Shown one piece after another: positions 18,274 to 27,298 of a stretch of 64,000 nt of DNA (the first letter of the stretch is position 1; every line of letters starts with the position of its first letter). The notes beneath the pieces were generated by a model. That model made no database searches. It was not told the origin of the DNA and saw only the letters and a list, made by a program, of their open reading frames with translations. The position numbers were made by a program, and so were the translations under genes. The stretch spans positions 160,350 through 224,349 of the forward strand of contig JAXFOY010000015.1 of assembly GCA_034180045.1 (NCBI GenBank). The letters run 5' to 3'. The stretch comes from Eubacterium_B sp034180045 (GTDB lineage Bacteria; Bacillota; Clostridia; Peptostreptococcales; Anaerovoracaceae).

Positions 18274-18915
18274 ATGAAAAAAGCACTTATAATTACATCT
18301 TTTATTGATGGGATTGAAAAATTAAATAACACACAATTTCTTACATCATTTGAATTTTGTATCGCTGCCGATGGAGGCTATATCAATGCGCGTAGATTGG
18401 GGTTAACACCTGATACAATTATTGGAGATTTTGATTCTGCTGCCATTCCTGACATTGATGATTCGAAACTTATAAAGCTACCTTCCGAAAAGGATATGAC
18501 CGACAGCGAAGCTGCCATTGACTTAGCTGTAGCAAAGGGATACAGCAATATAACTGTTGTGGGCGGGCTTGGCGGCAGGTTCGATCATACCATGGCAAAT
18601 CTGTCCTTATTGGCAAAGTATGCAGGAAAGCTTCAACATCTAGCTTTTTTTGACGCTTATAATTATGTGTATATGCTGACTCCCGGTAAATATACAATAC
18701 ATAAGCAAATTCAAGATATAGATTATAAATACCTTGGAGTCCACAGTTTTTCAAAACTCACGTCAGGTATTCATATCAAAGGATGCAAGTATCCCCTGGC
18801 TGATTTTTCTCTAAGTAACGATACGACTCTCGGTACCAGCAATGAAATTCTTAATGAAACAGCGGAAATCAGTTTCACTAAAGGGCAGCTAATTATAACT
18901 CACTCATGTGATTGA
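18274..18915 (+). CDS. thiN: Thiamine diphosphokinase
   Basis: A 214-residue thiamine pyrophosphokinase that converts thiamine directly to thiamine diphosphate with ATP. The motifs ADGG (32-35) and IIGDFDS (49-55) and the acidic KDMTDSEAAID stretch bind Mg-ATP; GGLGGRFDHTMAN is the next conserved block. The C-terminal beta-domain (GVHSFSKLTSGIHIKGCKYPL) binds thiamine. The upstream in-frame TTG lacks support; ATG 18274 has AGAGG at seven bases. No TPP riboswitch is seen upstream. In many Bacillota this gene follows rsgA-rpe; here it stands alone. Confidence 0.93.
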   Translation: MKKALIITSFIDGIEKLNNTQFLTSFEFCIAADGGYINARRLGLTPDTIIGDFDSAAIPDIDDSKLIKLPSEKDMTDSEAAIDLAVAKGYSNITVVGGLGGRFDHTMANLSLLAKYAGKLQHLAFFDAYNYVYMLTPGKYTIHKQIQDIDYKYLGVHSFSKLTSGIHIKGCKYPLADFSLSNDTTLGTSNEILNETAEISFTKGQLIITHSCD

Positions 18916-18935
18916 TAATTTTCATAATTGAGCAC

Positions 18936-18964
18936 TTGAAAACCTCTATACAAAATGTTATATT
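18936..18964 (+). promoter_or_regulatory. SigA-type promoter of crt
   Basis: TTGAAA (18936-18941), 17-base spacer, TATATT (18959-18964), 40 bases before the crt ATG. Confidence 0.65.
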
Positions 18965-19004
18965 ATTAACAAATAGTTTATTGCATAACTGAAAGGAAAA
19001 TATT

Positions 19005-19781
19005 ATGTACGAAAACATTAAATATGAAGTAAATGACGGATTGGCTATTGTTACAATCAATAGACCTAAGGCGATGAACGCACTTAATATGGATGTACTT
19101 GCTGAGCTTCTTGATGCATTTACCGTTATCGAAAACGATGAAACAGTTAAGGGTGTTTTGATGACAGGAGAAGGTCGTGCTTTCGTAGCAGGTGCTGATA
19201 TTGCTCAAATGTGTGGACTTAATGCACTTGAAGGTCGTGCAATGATGATAGCCGGACATAATGTAATGAATAAAATAGAACAGCTAACAAAGCCTGTAGT
19301 TGCCGCAGTTAACGGTTTTGCTCTAGGTGGCGGATGTGAGCTTGCTATGGCTTGTGATATCAGAATCGCATCAGATAAAGCTAAATTCGGTCAACCGGAG
19401 GTCGGTCTTGGCATCATTCCGGGGTTTGGCGGTACACAGAGACTATCTCGCCTCGTAGGAAAAGGAATGGCAGAATATCTGATTCTGACAGCGGAAATTA
19501 TAGATGCAGCTGAGGCACACAGAATTGGTCTTGTAGAAAGACTGGTCCCTGCCGATGAACTCATGGAAGCTGCCGAAAAAACAATCAGAACAATAATGTC
19601 AAAGGCTCCTATCGCAGTTGCCACTGCAATAAGCGCAATCAACAACGGATTTGATATGGATATGAAGTCAGCTTCAATGTTCGAAATAGAAACATTTACA
19701 GCTGCATTCGCATCCGATGACAAAAAAGAAGGAATGACAGCTTTCCTCGAAAAGCGTCCTCCTGTATTCTGCAATAAATAA
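19005..19781 (+). CDS. crt: Enoyl-CoA hydratase / 3-hydroxybutyryl-CoA dehydratase (crotonase)
   Basis: A 258-residue crotonase-fold enzyme, probably hydrating or dehydrating short-chain enoyl/3-hydroxyacyl-CoA in butyrate-type fermentation. Both catalytic glutamates are present: Glu112 (GGGCELAMACD) and Glu132 (GQPEVGLGIIPG). The oxyanion-hole segments are AGADI (62-66) and GGG (108-110). The C-terminal helix carries the usual KEGMTAFLEKRPP. It has its own promoter and terminator and is monocistronic here, whereas clostridial crt is often in a bcd-etfBA-hbd operon; those genes are not in the window. SD AAAGGAAA precedes the ATG. Confidence 0.9.
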   Translation: MYENIKYEVNDGLAIVTINRPKAMNALNMDVLAELLDAFTVIENDETVKGVLMTGEGRAFVAGADIAQMCGLNALEGRAMMIAGHNVMNKIEQLTKPVVAAVNGFALGGGCELAMACDIRIASDKAKFGQPEVGLGIIPGFGGTQRLSRLVGKGMAEYLILTAEIIDAAEAHRIGLVERLVPADELMEAAEKTIRTIMSKAPIAVATAISAINNGFDMDMKSASMFEIETFTAAFASDDKKEGMTAFLEKRPPVFCNK

Positions 19782-19798
19782 AATCAAATAAATAAATT

Positions 19799-19837
19799 TA
19801 AGAGATAGGTTTCGAAAATCGGCACCTATCTCTTTTT
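19799..19837 (+). terminator. Rho-independent terminator of crt
   Basis: Stem AGAGATAGGT/ACCTATCTCT (10 bp) and a 13-base loop, followed by TTTTT. Confidence 0.8.
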
Positions 19838-19858
19838 ACTTCTAAAAAATATAGATCT

Positions 19859-19886
19859 AAGCTCTTGAGATATAAGTCAAGAGCTT
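19859..19886 (-). terminator. Probable terminator of the surface-protein gene
   Basis: 10-bp perfect stem AAGCTCTTGA/TCAAGAGCTT with an 8-base loop. On the minus strand it follows the surface-protein stop by about 30 bases and is followed after 13 bases by a run of six T. It could also back up crt on the plus strand. Confidence 0.5.
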
Positions 19887-19916
19887 TCGAATCGTTTTTT
19901 TACATTGTTAAATCAT

Positions 19917-22900
19917 CTATTTCTGTCGCTTGGAAAGTAAACGCCTTTTCTTTAAGGTAACAAGCCCTGCAAGTGATATCATCAAGAGTGTTCCGTAAAC
20001 TGCAAAGTTGCTTTCGTCTCCTGTTCCCGGTGTTTTTCTTTCGTCCTTAAGCGGCGTTTTTGTTTCCGTCTTATGAGGTTTTGGGGTCTCCGGTTTTTCC
20101 TGGGATGTATTTGTAATCGTATACTGATTATCTGCACCTTCTACTTCTGATTTATAAGATACCTTATCTATTACAATCATTCCGTCTTCGGATGTACCCG
20201 ATTCTCTTACGGAATAATTATATTTTTTGCTGTAATCATCCGAGTATTCTTTGAGGTTGACAAATTGACCCTTAAAATTGTTTTCGCGGTTTAAGGTAAC
20301 AGTATCTCCTGTCGGTTCTCCGTCTCGCAGAAGTTCAACCTTTACTTCCGCCTTTGGCGCTTCCTTCATCGGTTCTTTGAAATAATCAAGCCAAATTTTA
20401 TTTACATCCAAATCTATTGCAGGTACTGCATACTGCATCACATAAGTAACTATCCTGCTGTGATCAAATTCCCCTGAAAGCAGTTTCTTACCCTCTTCCA
20501 GGGAACCTTTTTTCCCGGTTTCCTTGGTATAATATTTATCTGAGTATACCGCTTCCTCTATTTTAGGTGAACCGTCTTCATCGGTTTCATAATTTCCATC
20601 AGAATCCACCTTTTGTACCTGAACTTTTATTGCAACAAGTTTATATTTTTCTATATTGCCGTCTGCTGTATACTTAGGTATCTCTACACCGAATTTTTCT
20701 GAATAGTTGTTTGGATCTTCCGTTTTGATTTTCTCATTTTTTGCACGACCTTCATAGGTATCCGATTCATTGCCTGTTTTAGGATTCTGTAAAGGCTTCA
20801 AAATATTTGAATAATCATTTACATCAACCAATTCATATCTTGAATTTACTGTACCCGTAGGATAAATTTTAACGTGCTCGTCAAAGGCATTTGATTTTAA
20901 CTGATACTTTAGCAGTGTTAAGCCTTGTCTTTCGAAGCCGTTAATATTCATCTGAATATCACCGCCTACGATGACAACGGGTTTATCGCTAAGAGCAATT
21001 TTGTTTGCAGACTCTTTTGTGATATATCCGTTTATTCCTCTGTCATAATTATCGTAAACGGTCAAAACCATAGGTTTCATAAACTCTTCAAAGGATAATT
21101 TTTGAAAATCCTTTCCTCCGTTAGGATCATATTTAGGAATAATTTTAACAGGCAGCTTTACCTCATAAAACGAATAGGAAGATGAATCATAGTTTTTATC
21201 CGTTCCCTTCCTGTTATCAACAAGGTTCTTTTTTATGAAATCCCTGCTTATTGTGAATATCCATTGGTTTGCATTTCCCTCAACCTGCTTGACATCGAGC
21301 ACACCGTATTCTGCCAGTTTTGCCATGTCCGGAACCTGCCAAGTGCTTTCAAACAATATTTTAACATCTTTATCAAAATCAAGCCTTGAATCAAAGTAGG
21401 CGTTCATCGTTCCGTCCCACTGTGTAACTTCGTTAATTCTTCCCCATAGGGTAACCAATTCATTTTGTATTTTATGAAAGTCCAGAAATGCTTTATAGTT
21501 CAACGCTTGTGAGTGATCTATTACAAGTGCGGACCTTGCCGTCTCATAATCACTTGGCTCGGGTGCATCTTCTCCTGAAAGTTTTATTTCAGGTCTTGCC
21601 CTATCAGGGTCTGCAATTGAGGCAGCATCGGCTTTCTTTAGTTTTTCAAGCTCTATCCACTGATTATATAAAACCAGGTTTCCTCCTGTTTTCTCAAAAT
21701 CCTCAGCTGTTAAAGTGTGTCCTCCTCTGTAGTATGTACCGCTGCCATCTTTTGCCGTATTCCATGCCTGAAATCTATATAGATTTTTATAATCATCTAA
21801 TAAGATATTCTTCCAATTGTATTCACCTATATAGTTCCATGCACCCGCTTTATTCCCGAATTCTTTTTGATAGTATTCCTTAGTGTCATTACGAAATATC
21901 TGACCTTCGCTCTCATCATCGCTTATGAGATGGATATTTTTGTTGAAGTCAACCAAAACTCCGGATATATGTTCTCCTTCATATAGAGTTGCAGTTATGG
22001 TTTCAGGATTTGAAACGCTTGAAGCTGTGGGTGAATTTCTGTGATAAGTCACATTGAATGCCTTTTTATCTTCCCACTTTGCATAGAGCTTTGTCAGCTT
22101 TGTTATGTCTATATTCGTTGCGGGTAAATTACCTTCTTTATCAAGAGTCCATCCGACGAACTTTTTTGACCTGACTTTGAACATAGGTGCCTTGGCGGTT
22201 ACTTCTTCTATGCTAAGAGGAGAATTTTTATCGTCATTTTTTTCTACAAATGTGTATTTATCAGTGTTTTCGCTTCCGTCATTTACATAGTATCTGGTTC
22301 CCGCTGTGATAGGTTTCAGTACAACCACCGTATCATCGTTAACTGTATCTGAAATGTTATATAAAGCATTTTCATTTCCGTTTATGAGCAGCTTAAAATC
22401 CTGTGTATCCTTTAGTTTCTCTTCGATTTTTTTCTTAAGCACATCTATCTTTGACTTATCGATTTTAGCCCCGTCGGCATAAGCTTTACCGCTTAACTTC
22501 TCAAGACTTGTGCCTTTTATCAAAGTGACACTTTCCTCAAAATTACCGTCCTCAGACTTAAAAGTAAGTTTAACCTTAGGAAGAGGTATTCCCTTAGAAA
22601 CTTCGTTATTATGCTTCAAAGGCAGTCCGTATTCATATGAATTGTTATTTGAATCCTTAAATGAAATTCTTCCTATCTGCGGATCTTCATCAAAGGTAAA
22701 CACAGCTGTATTTGCCACTTCACCGAAAAATTTAGTTGCAAAAGGTTTTGATGTTTTAGCATTATGAATACCGTCTGTTTTTATAGTTGTATTTGTTGCA
22801 TTTCCGGTGCCTAAATCCAGGAGAATAGAACCGTAATTTTTTATATCAATGGTAGAATCCTTTAAGTTTGGTGTTGTAGCAAATATTATTGCAAATCCCG

Positions 22901-23867
22901 AAGTCTGGTTCGGATTATCCACGATAAGTTCCGAGTTTATCATTGAAAAGGGCTGATCAAATCTGAATCTCTTGCTTGTCCCTGTCAATTTGAATACGGT
23001 ATTTTCCAGAGTATACGGAGCTGCGTTTCCCACATTGTGTGATCCCGATTTCAAAGAATAGCTCTGCGTAATGTCTGCATTTACAATTTTCGAGGAAGCG
23101 CTCGTCCCTGTACTCAAGATATTCATATCTTGAGCGGTGATTTTAACTGCACCGCTAGCTGAACCTGAAATAGTTCCGTTACCTTCCAACTTAAATGCAC
23201 CAGATAGCATTCTATTACTTTCGGATACTTTTGAAAAATCGAAAGTGTAATTTCCGTCTCCGATTACACCTCCTGCTTTCACTATAACGGCAGGATTAAT
23301 TGCTGAACTTCCTTCTCCTTTGAAAGTTACGGTTTTCCCGTTTGTAACGGAGAAAGATACACCTGATGCAATAACTAATCTGTCAGAAGCTGCGTTATAT
23401 GAAAAAGAAACGTTTTTATCAACATTCATATTTTCATTTATAAGCACCTCGCCTACAAAGTGAATCGTACCGCCTTCTGCAACAATTTCCAGCGCTTTTG
23501 ACAAAGTTTTAACTGCATCGGCTTCGTCGGCACCTGTTTTTGTATCGTCCCCTGAACTTGAATTCACATATACCGCATTGAGCGCCCCTGCTCTTTCAGT
23601 TCCGTTCACAAAAAAAGCCGCTACATTTTCATCAGCAACTTCTTTTTTTGTTGTGAATGTTTCTTCAACATTTTGATTACCGTCTACACTCAATGCTTCT
23701 TCATTATTTGGGTTCTCAGCAGATGTAGATATTTCTTCTGCTTGCACAGTGCTGCCTGTTAATTTAGTAGCTTCACTTGCAAATAAGCTGTATGGCATAC
23801 TCGAAGCTGCCAATAATGAAATAGTCAGTACGGCTGAAAACACAATTCTACTAAGCTTTGTTTTCAT
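19917..23867 (-). CDS. Large secreted, cell-wall-anchored surface protein
   Basis: A 1316-residue adhesin-like protein. A signal peptide (KTKLSRIVFSAVLTISLLAASS) ends near residue 30, followed by a low-complexity Glu/Asn/Thr segment. About 95-380 looks like a parallel beta-helix/polymorphic-repeat region (AVYVNSSSGDD, TIHFVGE). Two Flg_new/InlB-B-like beta segments follow (around 525-600, with KFVGWTLDKEG, and 690-740, with FQAWNTAKDGSGTYY). A Cna-B-like domain at about 1150-1255 has the usual intramolecular isopeptide layout (Lys in DVNKIW, Asn in YTITNT). The C-terminal sorting signal is TPGTGD (1279-1284), a hydrophobic helix and a KKRR-rich tail. The sorting motif deviates from LPxTG at its first residue. 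ATG 23867 has a GGGGGG-type SD. The sortase is outside the window; the ligand is unknown. Confidence 0.85.
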   Translation of the reverse strand: MKTKLSRIVFSAVLTISLLAASSMPYSLFASEATKLTGSTVQAEEISTSAENPNNEEALSVDGNQNVEETFTTKKEVADENVAAFFVNGTERAGALNAVYVNSSSGDDTKTGADEADAVKTLSKALEIVAEGGTIHFVGEVLINENMNVDKNVSFSYNAASDRLVIASGVSFSVTNGKTVTFKGEGSSAINPAVIVKAGGVIGDGNYTFDFSKVSESNRMLSGAFKLEGNGTISGSASGAVKITAQDMNILSTGTSASSKIVNADITQSYSLKSGSHNVGNAAPYTLENTVFKLTGTSKRFRFDQPFSMINSELIVDNPNQTSGFAIIFATTPNLKDSTIDIKNYGSILLDLGTGNATNTTIKTDGIHNAKTSKPFATKFFGEVANTAVFTFDEDPQIGRISFKDSNNNSYEYGLPLKHNNEVSKGIPLPKVKLTFKSEDGNFEESVTLIKGTSLEKLSGKAYADGAKIDKSKIDVLKKKIEEKLKDTQDFKLLINGNENALYNISDTVNDDTVVVLKPITAGTRYYVNDGSENTDKYTFVEKNDDKNSPLSIEEVTAKAPMFKVRSKKFVGWTLDKEGNLPATNIDITKLTKLYAKWEDKKAFNVTYHRNSPTASSVSNPETITATLYEGEHISGVLVDFNKNIHLISDDESEGQIFRNDTKEYYQKEFGNKAGAWNYIGEYNWKNILLDDYKNLYRFQAWNTAKDGSGTYYRGGHTLTAEDFEKTGGNLVLYNQWIELEKLKKADAASIADPDRARPEIKLSGEDAPEPSDYETARSALVIDHSQALNYKAFLDFHKIQNELVTLWGRINEVTQWDGTMNAYFDSRLDFDKDVKILFESTWQVPDMAKLAEYGVLDVKQVEGNANQWIFTISRDFIKKNLVDNRKGTDKNYDSSSYSFYEVKLPVKIIPKYDPNGGKDFQKLSFEEFMKPMVLTVYDNYDRGINGYITKESANKIALSDKPVVIVGGDIQMNINGFERQGLTLLKYQLKSNAFDEHVKIYPTGTVNSRYELVDVNDYSNILKPLQNPKTGNESDTYEGRAKNEKIKTEDPNNYSEKFGVEIPKYTADGNIEKYKLVAIKVQVQKVDSDGNYETDEDGSPKIEEAVYSDKYYTKETGKKGSLEEGKKLLSGEFDHSRIVTYVMQYAVPAIDLDVNKIWLDYFKEPMKEAPKAEVKVELLRDGEPTGDTVTLNRENNFKGQFVNLKEYSDDYSKKYNYSVRESGTSEDGMIVIDKVSYKSEVEGADNQYTITNTSQEKPETPKPHKTETKTPLKDERKTPGTGDESNFAVYGTLLMISLAGLVTLKKRRLLSKRQK

Positions 23868-23951
23868 TAAAATTCCCCCCATAAATTATTTCCGTGCTTA
23901 ATCCGATACACCTTTTTATATGACAATTGATATAATTTTTTGTGACAAAGT

Positions 23952-23957
23952 ATTATA
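23952..23957 (-). promoter_or_regulatory. Extended -10 promoter of the surface-protein gene
   Basis: Minus-strand TGGTATAAT with no clear -35, giving an AT-rich 5' untranslated region of about 78 bases. The rest of the gap between 23868 and 24100 shows no gene. Confidence 0.5.
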
Positions 23958-24099
23958 CCACTTATAAAGCCATTTTACTATCTAAAGTGCATACAATTTG
24001 CTATTAATATTTTCACCATATTCCTATACTTTAATCCTCTTTTTGAAAAAAATTAACCTTAATTGAAAGAGGTGGCTGAAATTTGTCATATAACTTACA

Positions 24100-24139
24100 A
24101 AACCCCATTAATTAGAGGTTAATCTAATAAATAGGGTTT
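24100..24139 (-). terminator. Terminator of hppA
   Basis: Near-perfect 17-bp stem (AAACCC...GGGTTT outer pairs, one mismatch) with a 6-base loop, followed on the minus strand by TTTTG, about 20 bases after the hppA stop. Confidence 0.75.
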
Positions 24140-24161
24140 ATTAAATCAAATTATTTATCTG

Positions 24162-26159
24162 CTAGAACAGTCCGTTACCGAACATTGGTGCAAATACAAC
24201 TGAAACAATTGTCATAAGCTTAATTAGGATATTTATAGACGGTCCTGATGTATCCTTAAACGGATCACCTACTGTATCACCTACAACTGCCGCTTTATGC
24301 GGATCAGAGCCTTTGCCTCCGAAATGACCTGCTTCAATGTACTTCTTAGCATTATCCCATGCTCCACCTGCATTAGCCATCATTATAGCAAGAAGAACAC
24401 CCGATGAAAGAGAGCCTGCCAAAGCACCTGCTAATGCAGCTTTACCTAAAACAAAGCCTACAAGTAGAGGTACGATTATTGCCATAACGGCAGGAACTAC
24501 CATTTCCTTAAGTGCAGCACTTGTTGAAATGCTTACACATCTTGCATAATCAGGTTTAGATGTTCCTTCCATGATTCCCTTGTCGTCTCTGAACTGGCGT
24601 CTAACTTCTTCAATCATCTGATTAGCAGCCTTACCTACAGAGTTCATCGTCATAGCTGAGAATAGGAACGGCAGCATAGCACCGACAAATAGACCTATGA
24701 TAACAATAGGGTCAAGCAAGCTTACCATCTCTACTTTTGCAACTTCTGCATACGCAACAAAGAGTGCAAGTGCTGTAAGCGCAGCGGAACCAATTGCAAA
24801 TCCTTTTCCGATAGCAGCTGTAGTATTACCGACTGAATCAAGTGTATCTGTGATGTCTCTCACCTCATGTGGAAGTTCCGACATCTCAGCGATACCGCCT
24901 GCATTATCGGATACAGGACCATAAGCGTCTACTGCTACTGTCATACCTGTAGTTGAAAGCATACCTACCGCTGATAGTGCAATACCGTATACACCGCCGC
25001 ATTTGAATGCTACGAAAATACCTATTGCAATAAATATAATCGGCATCAGCGTTGACATCATGCCTACACCGAGACCTGAAATTATTGTTGTTGCAGCACC
25101 TGTCTGAGACTGATCTGCAATCTTTTTAACAAATCCATAATCTGCTGATGTGTAAACTTCTGTAAGTTTGCCGATAAGGATACCGCATAGCAATCCTGCT
25201 ATAATTGCCCACGCATAATTGTATGAATTCAGCATGTATTTACTTAGGAAAATCGAAGCGGCAATAACGATAATTCCGCTTACATATGTGCCCATATTTA
25301 GAGCCTTTGCAGGATTTACGTTGTCTCCTCCTCTAACCATCATAATTCCGAGAATTGATGCAATTATACCGATGCCTGAAAGAATCAGCGGAAAGAGAGC
25401 TGCTGTCATTTCTGAAAACGGTGCATTAGCTGCGGCAACTGTTGAAAGTGTAATAGCAGATATGATTGATCCGACGTATGATTCGAACAGATCAGAACCC
25501 ATTCCGGCAACATCACCTACATTATCACCTACATTATCAGCGATAACCGCAGGATTACGCGGATCATCTTCAGGAATACCCGCTTCAACCTTACCTACAA
25601 GGTCAGCACCTACATCGGCAGCCTTTGTATAGATTCCGCCACCTACTCTTCCAAACAGAGCCATTGACGAAGCACCTAGTCCAAAACCTGTCAAGCATTC
25701 TTTTACCGTTGCAAAATCAAGTAGGCAGAAAACAACTCCAAGACCGAGAAGTCCAAGACCTGATACACATAAACCCATAACTGCACCGCTTCTAAATGCA
25801 ATCTTAAGCGCTCTAGGCATACCTGATGTCATAGCTGCATTTGCAGTTCTAACATTACCTCTTGTAGCAACATTCATACCGAAGTATCCGGCAAGAACAG
25901 AAAGCAGCGCACCGATTAAATAAAGTATCGCTGTTGTCCAGCTATGCAATCCGAATCCCAAAGCCAAGAATAATACAGCGATTACAATAATCATTGTCTT
26001 ATACTCTCTTGTTAGGAATGCCATTGCACCTTCTCTAATATAGCTGGCAATTTCCTTCATTCTGTCTGTGCCCTCGTCTTCTTTGTTAATCCAGCCGGCT
26101 AGACAAAATGCGACGATTAAGCCTAAAGCAGCTGCAACGGGAGCGATAAAGCTCATCAT
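24162..26159 (-). CDS. hppA: Membrane-bound K+-dependent ion-translocating pyrophosphatase
   Basis: A 665-residue integral membrane pyrophosphatase that couples PPi hydrolysis to H+ and/or Na+ pumping, with about 16 transmembrane helices. The PPi/Mg site is DVGADLVGKVEAGIPEDDPRNPAVIADNVGDN. The segment GNTTAAIGKG (about 443-452) has Ala where K+-independent enzymes have Lys, which marks the K+-dependent class. Whether it pumps Na+, H+ or both cannot be decided from what I can align by eye. SD AAGGAGG is present. It stands as a single gene between its terminator and that of secG. It recovers energy from biosynthetic PPi, useful in a fermenter. Confidence 0.95.
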   Translation of the reverse strand: MMSFIAPVAAALGLIVAFCLAGWINKEDEGTDRMKEIASYIREGAMAFLTREYKTMIIVIAVLFLALGFGLHSWTTAILYLIGALLSVLAGYFGMNVATRGNVRTANAAMTSGMPRALKIAFRSGAVMGLCVSGLGLLGLGVVFCLLDFATVKECLTGFGLGASSMALFGRVGGGIYTKAADVGADLVGKVEAGIPEDDPRNPAVIADNVGDNVGDVAGMGSDLFESYVGSIISAITLSTVAAANAPFSEMTAALFPLILSGIGIIASILGIMMVRGGDNVNPAKALNMGTYVSGIIVIAASIFLSKYMLNSYNYAWAIIAGLLCGILIGKLTEVYTSADYGFVKKIADQSQTGAATTIISGLGVGMMSTLMPIIFIAIGIFVAFKCGGVYGIALSAVGMLSTTGMTVAVDAYGPVSDNAGGIAEMSELPHEVRDITDTLDSVGNTTAAIGKGFAIGSAALTALALFVAYAEVAKVEMVSLLDPIVIIGLFVGAMLPFLFSAMTMNSVGKAANQMIEEVRRQFRDDKGIMEGTSKPDYARCVSISTSAALKEMVVPAVMAIIVPLLVGFVLGKAALAGALAGSLSSGVLLAIMMANAGGAWDNAKKYIEAGHFGGKGSDPHKAAVVGDTVGDPFKDTSGPSINILIKLMTIVSVVFAPMFGNGLF

Positions 26160-26193
26160 AAATAATACCTCCTTGTTCGCAAGACAACAACTT

Positions 26194-26218
26194 AAGAGGT
26201 ACTGATGCAGTACCTCTT
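26194..26218 (-). terminator. Probable terminator of secG
   Basis: Perfect 11-bp stem AAGAGGTACTG/CAGTACCTCTT with a 3-base loop, 27 bases after the secG stop. The trailing sequence (AAGTTGTTG) is only weakly T-rich. Confidence 0.6.
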
Positions 26219-26244
26219 ATATCATGCGAAGATTAAATAATAAA

Positions 26245-26475
26245 CTAGTATATTGTAACTATTACAAGCGAAAGAATTATGAATGCAATCGCTGCAATAA
26301 TCGTGAGTCTTTTCAGTAATAAATCATAGCCCGAGCTTTTCTTTTTACCAAAAAGTTGTTCAGCACCACCTGCAATAGATCCCGACAATCCATCACTGTT
26401 TCCTGATTGAAGCAAAACGCTTATAATCAAGAAAACGCTGACAATAGCTAATATAACCATCAAAGCTGTATGCAT
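26245..26475 (-). CDS. secG: Preprotein translocase subunit SecG
   Basis: A 76-residue SecG: two transmembrane helices (residues 3-22 and about 55-75) around a conserved Gly-rich cytoplasmic loop (LLQSGNSDGLSGSIAGGAEQLFGKKKS). It assists SecYE-mediated protein translocation. The length is typical of Bacillota. AAGGAGG lies eight bases before the ATG. It is next to tpiA, the frequent tpiA/pgm-secG neighbourhood, but has a promoter of its own. Confidence 0.93.
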   Translation of the reverse strand: MHTALMVILAIVSVFLIISVLLQSGNSDGLSGSIAGGAEQLFGKKKSSGYDLLLKRLTIIAAIAFIILSLVIVTIY

Positions 26476-26500
26476 AGTATGTCCTCCTTGTAATTTAACT

Positions 26501-26528
26501 ATTAAACTCTACCATAACAAACTGTCAA
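26501..26528 (-). promoter_or_regulatory. SigA-type promoter of secG
   Basis: Minus strand: TTGACA (26523-26528), 16-base spacer, TTTAAT (26501-26506), 25 bases before the secG ATG. Confidence 0.6.
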
Positions 26529-26544
26529 AATCAAGTAGATTACA

Positions 26545-27297
26545 TTAGAAATTCACAATTTCAATGAATTTTGACGGACTTAAGCTGGCTCCGCCTACGA
26601 GAGCACCGTCAATTTCATCCATATTCATGATTTCACTTGCGTTTTCCGGTTTGACACTTCCTCCGTATTGAACTATAACCTTATCACAGGTGTCTTCATC
26701 ATATAGATTTTCGATAACAGTCCTGATATATGCACACATTTCTTCAGCTTGCCGTGGTGTAGCAGTTCTGCCTGTGCCTATCGCCCATATCGGCTCATAT
26801 GCTATCACCATTTTCGCAACATCCTCTGAATCTATAGATTCAAGAGCTTTTTTAAGCTGATGACTTACCACTTCAAATGCATTTCCTTTTTCTCGTTCGG
26901 AAAGCTTTTCGCCGACGCAGAGAATAGGAATTATATCACTATCTTTGAAAATCTTTTTTAACTTAAGATTAACGGTTTCATCGGTTTCTGCAAAATATTC
27001 TCTTCTTTCTGAATGACCTATTATGCAGTAATCTACACCGATTTCTTTAAGCATTGCAAGCGAAATTTCTCCTGTAAATGCTCCTTCATCTTCAAAATGC
27101 ACATTCTGAGCACCTACAGCTATGTTTGTTTCGGCAAAGGCTTCTTTTAGAACCGCTAATTGCGTATATGGTGCGCATATAGCAACTCTAACGTCCGTGT
27201 CCTTGTAAAGCTTTGAAAATTCTTCTGCAAAAGCCCTTGCTTCGGCAACGGTTTTGTACATTTTCCAGTTACCGACAATCAAAGGAATTCTAATCAT
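26545..27297 (-). CDS. tpiA: Triose-phosphate isomerase
   Basis: A 250-residue TIM-barrel enzyme interconverting dihydroxyacetone phosphate and glyceraldehyde 3-phosphate. Lys12 (GNWKMYK), His95 (IIGHSERRE) and the catalytic Glu168 (AYEPIWAIGTG, with flexible loop 6 after it) are all present, as is the phosphate-binding GGS (YGGSVKPEN) near the end. It starts two bases after the pgk stop, so it belongs to the rpoN-gap-pgk-tpiA run. Confidence 0.98.
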   Translation of the reverse strand: MIRIPLIVGNWKMYKTVAEARAFAEEFSKLYKDTDVRVAICAPYTQLAVLKEAFAETNIAVGAQNVHFEDEGAFTGEISLAMLKEIGVDYCIIGHSERREYFAETDETVNLKLKKIFKDSDIIPILCVGEKLSEREKGNAFEVVSHQLKKALESIDSEDVAKMVIAYEPIWAIGTGRTATPRQAEEMCAYIRTVIENLYDEDTCDKVIVQYGGSVKPENASEIMNMDEIDGALVGGASLSPSKFIEIVNF

Positions 27298-27298
27298 T

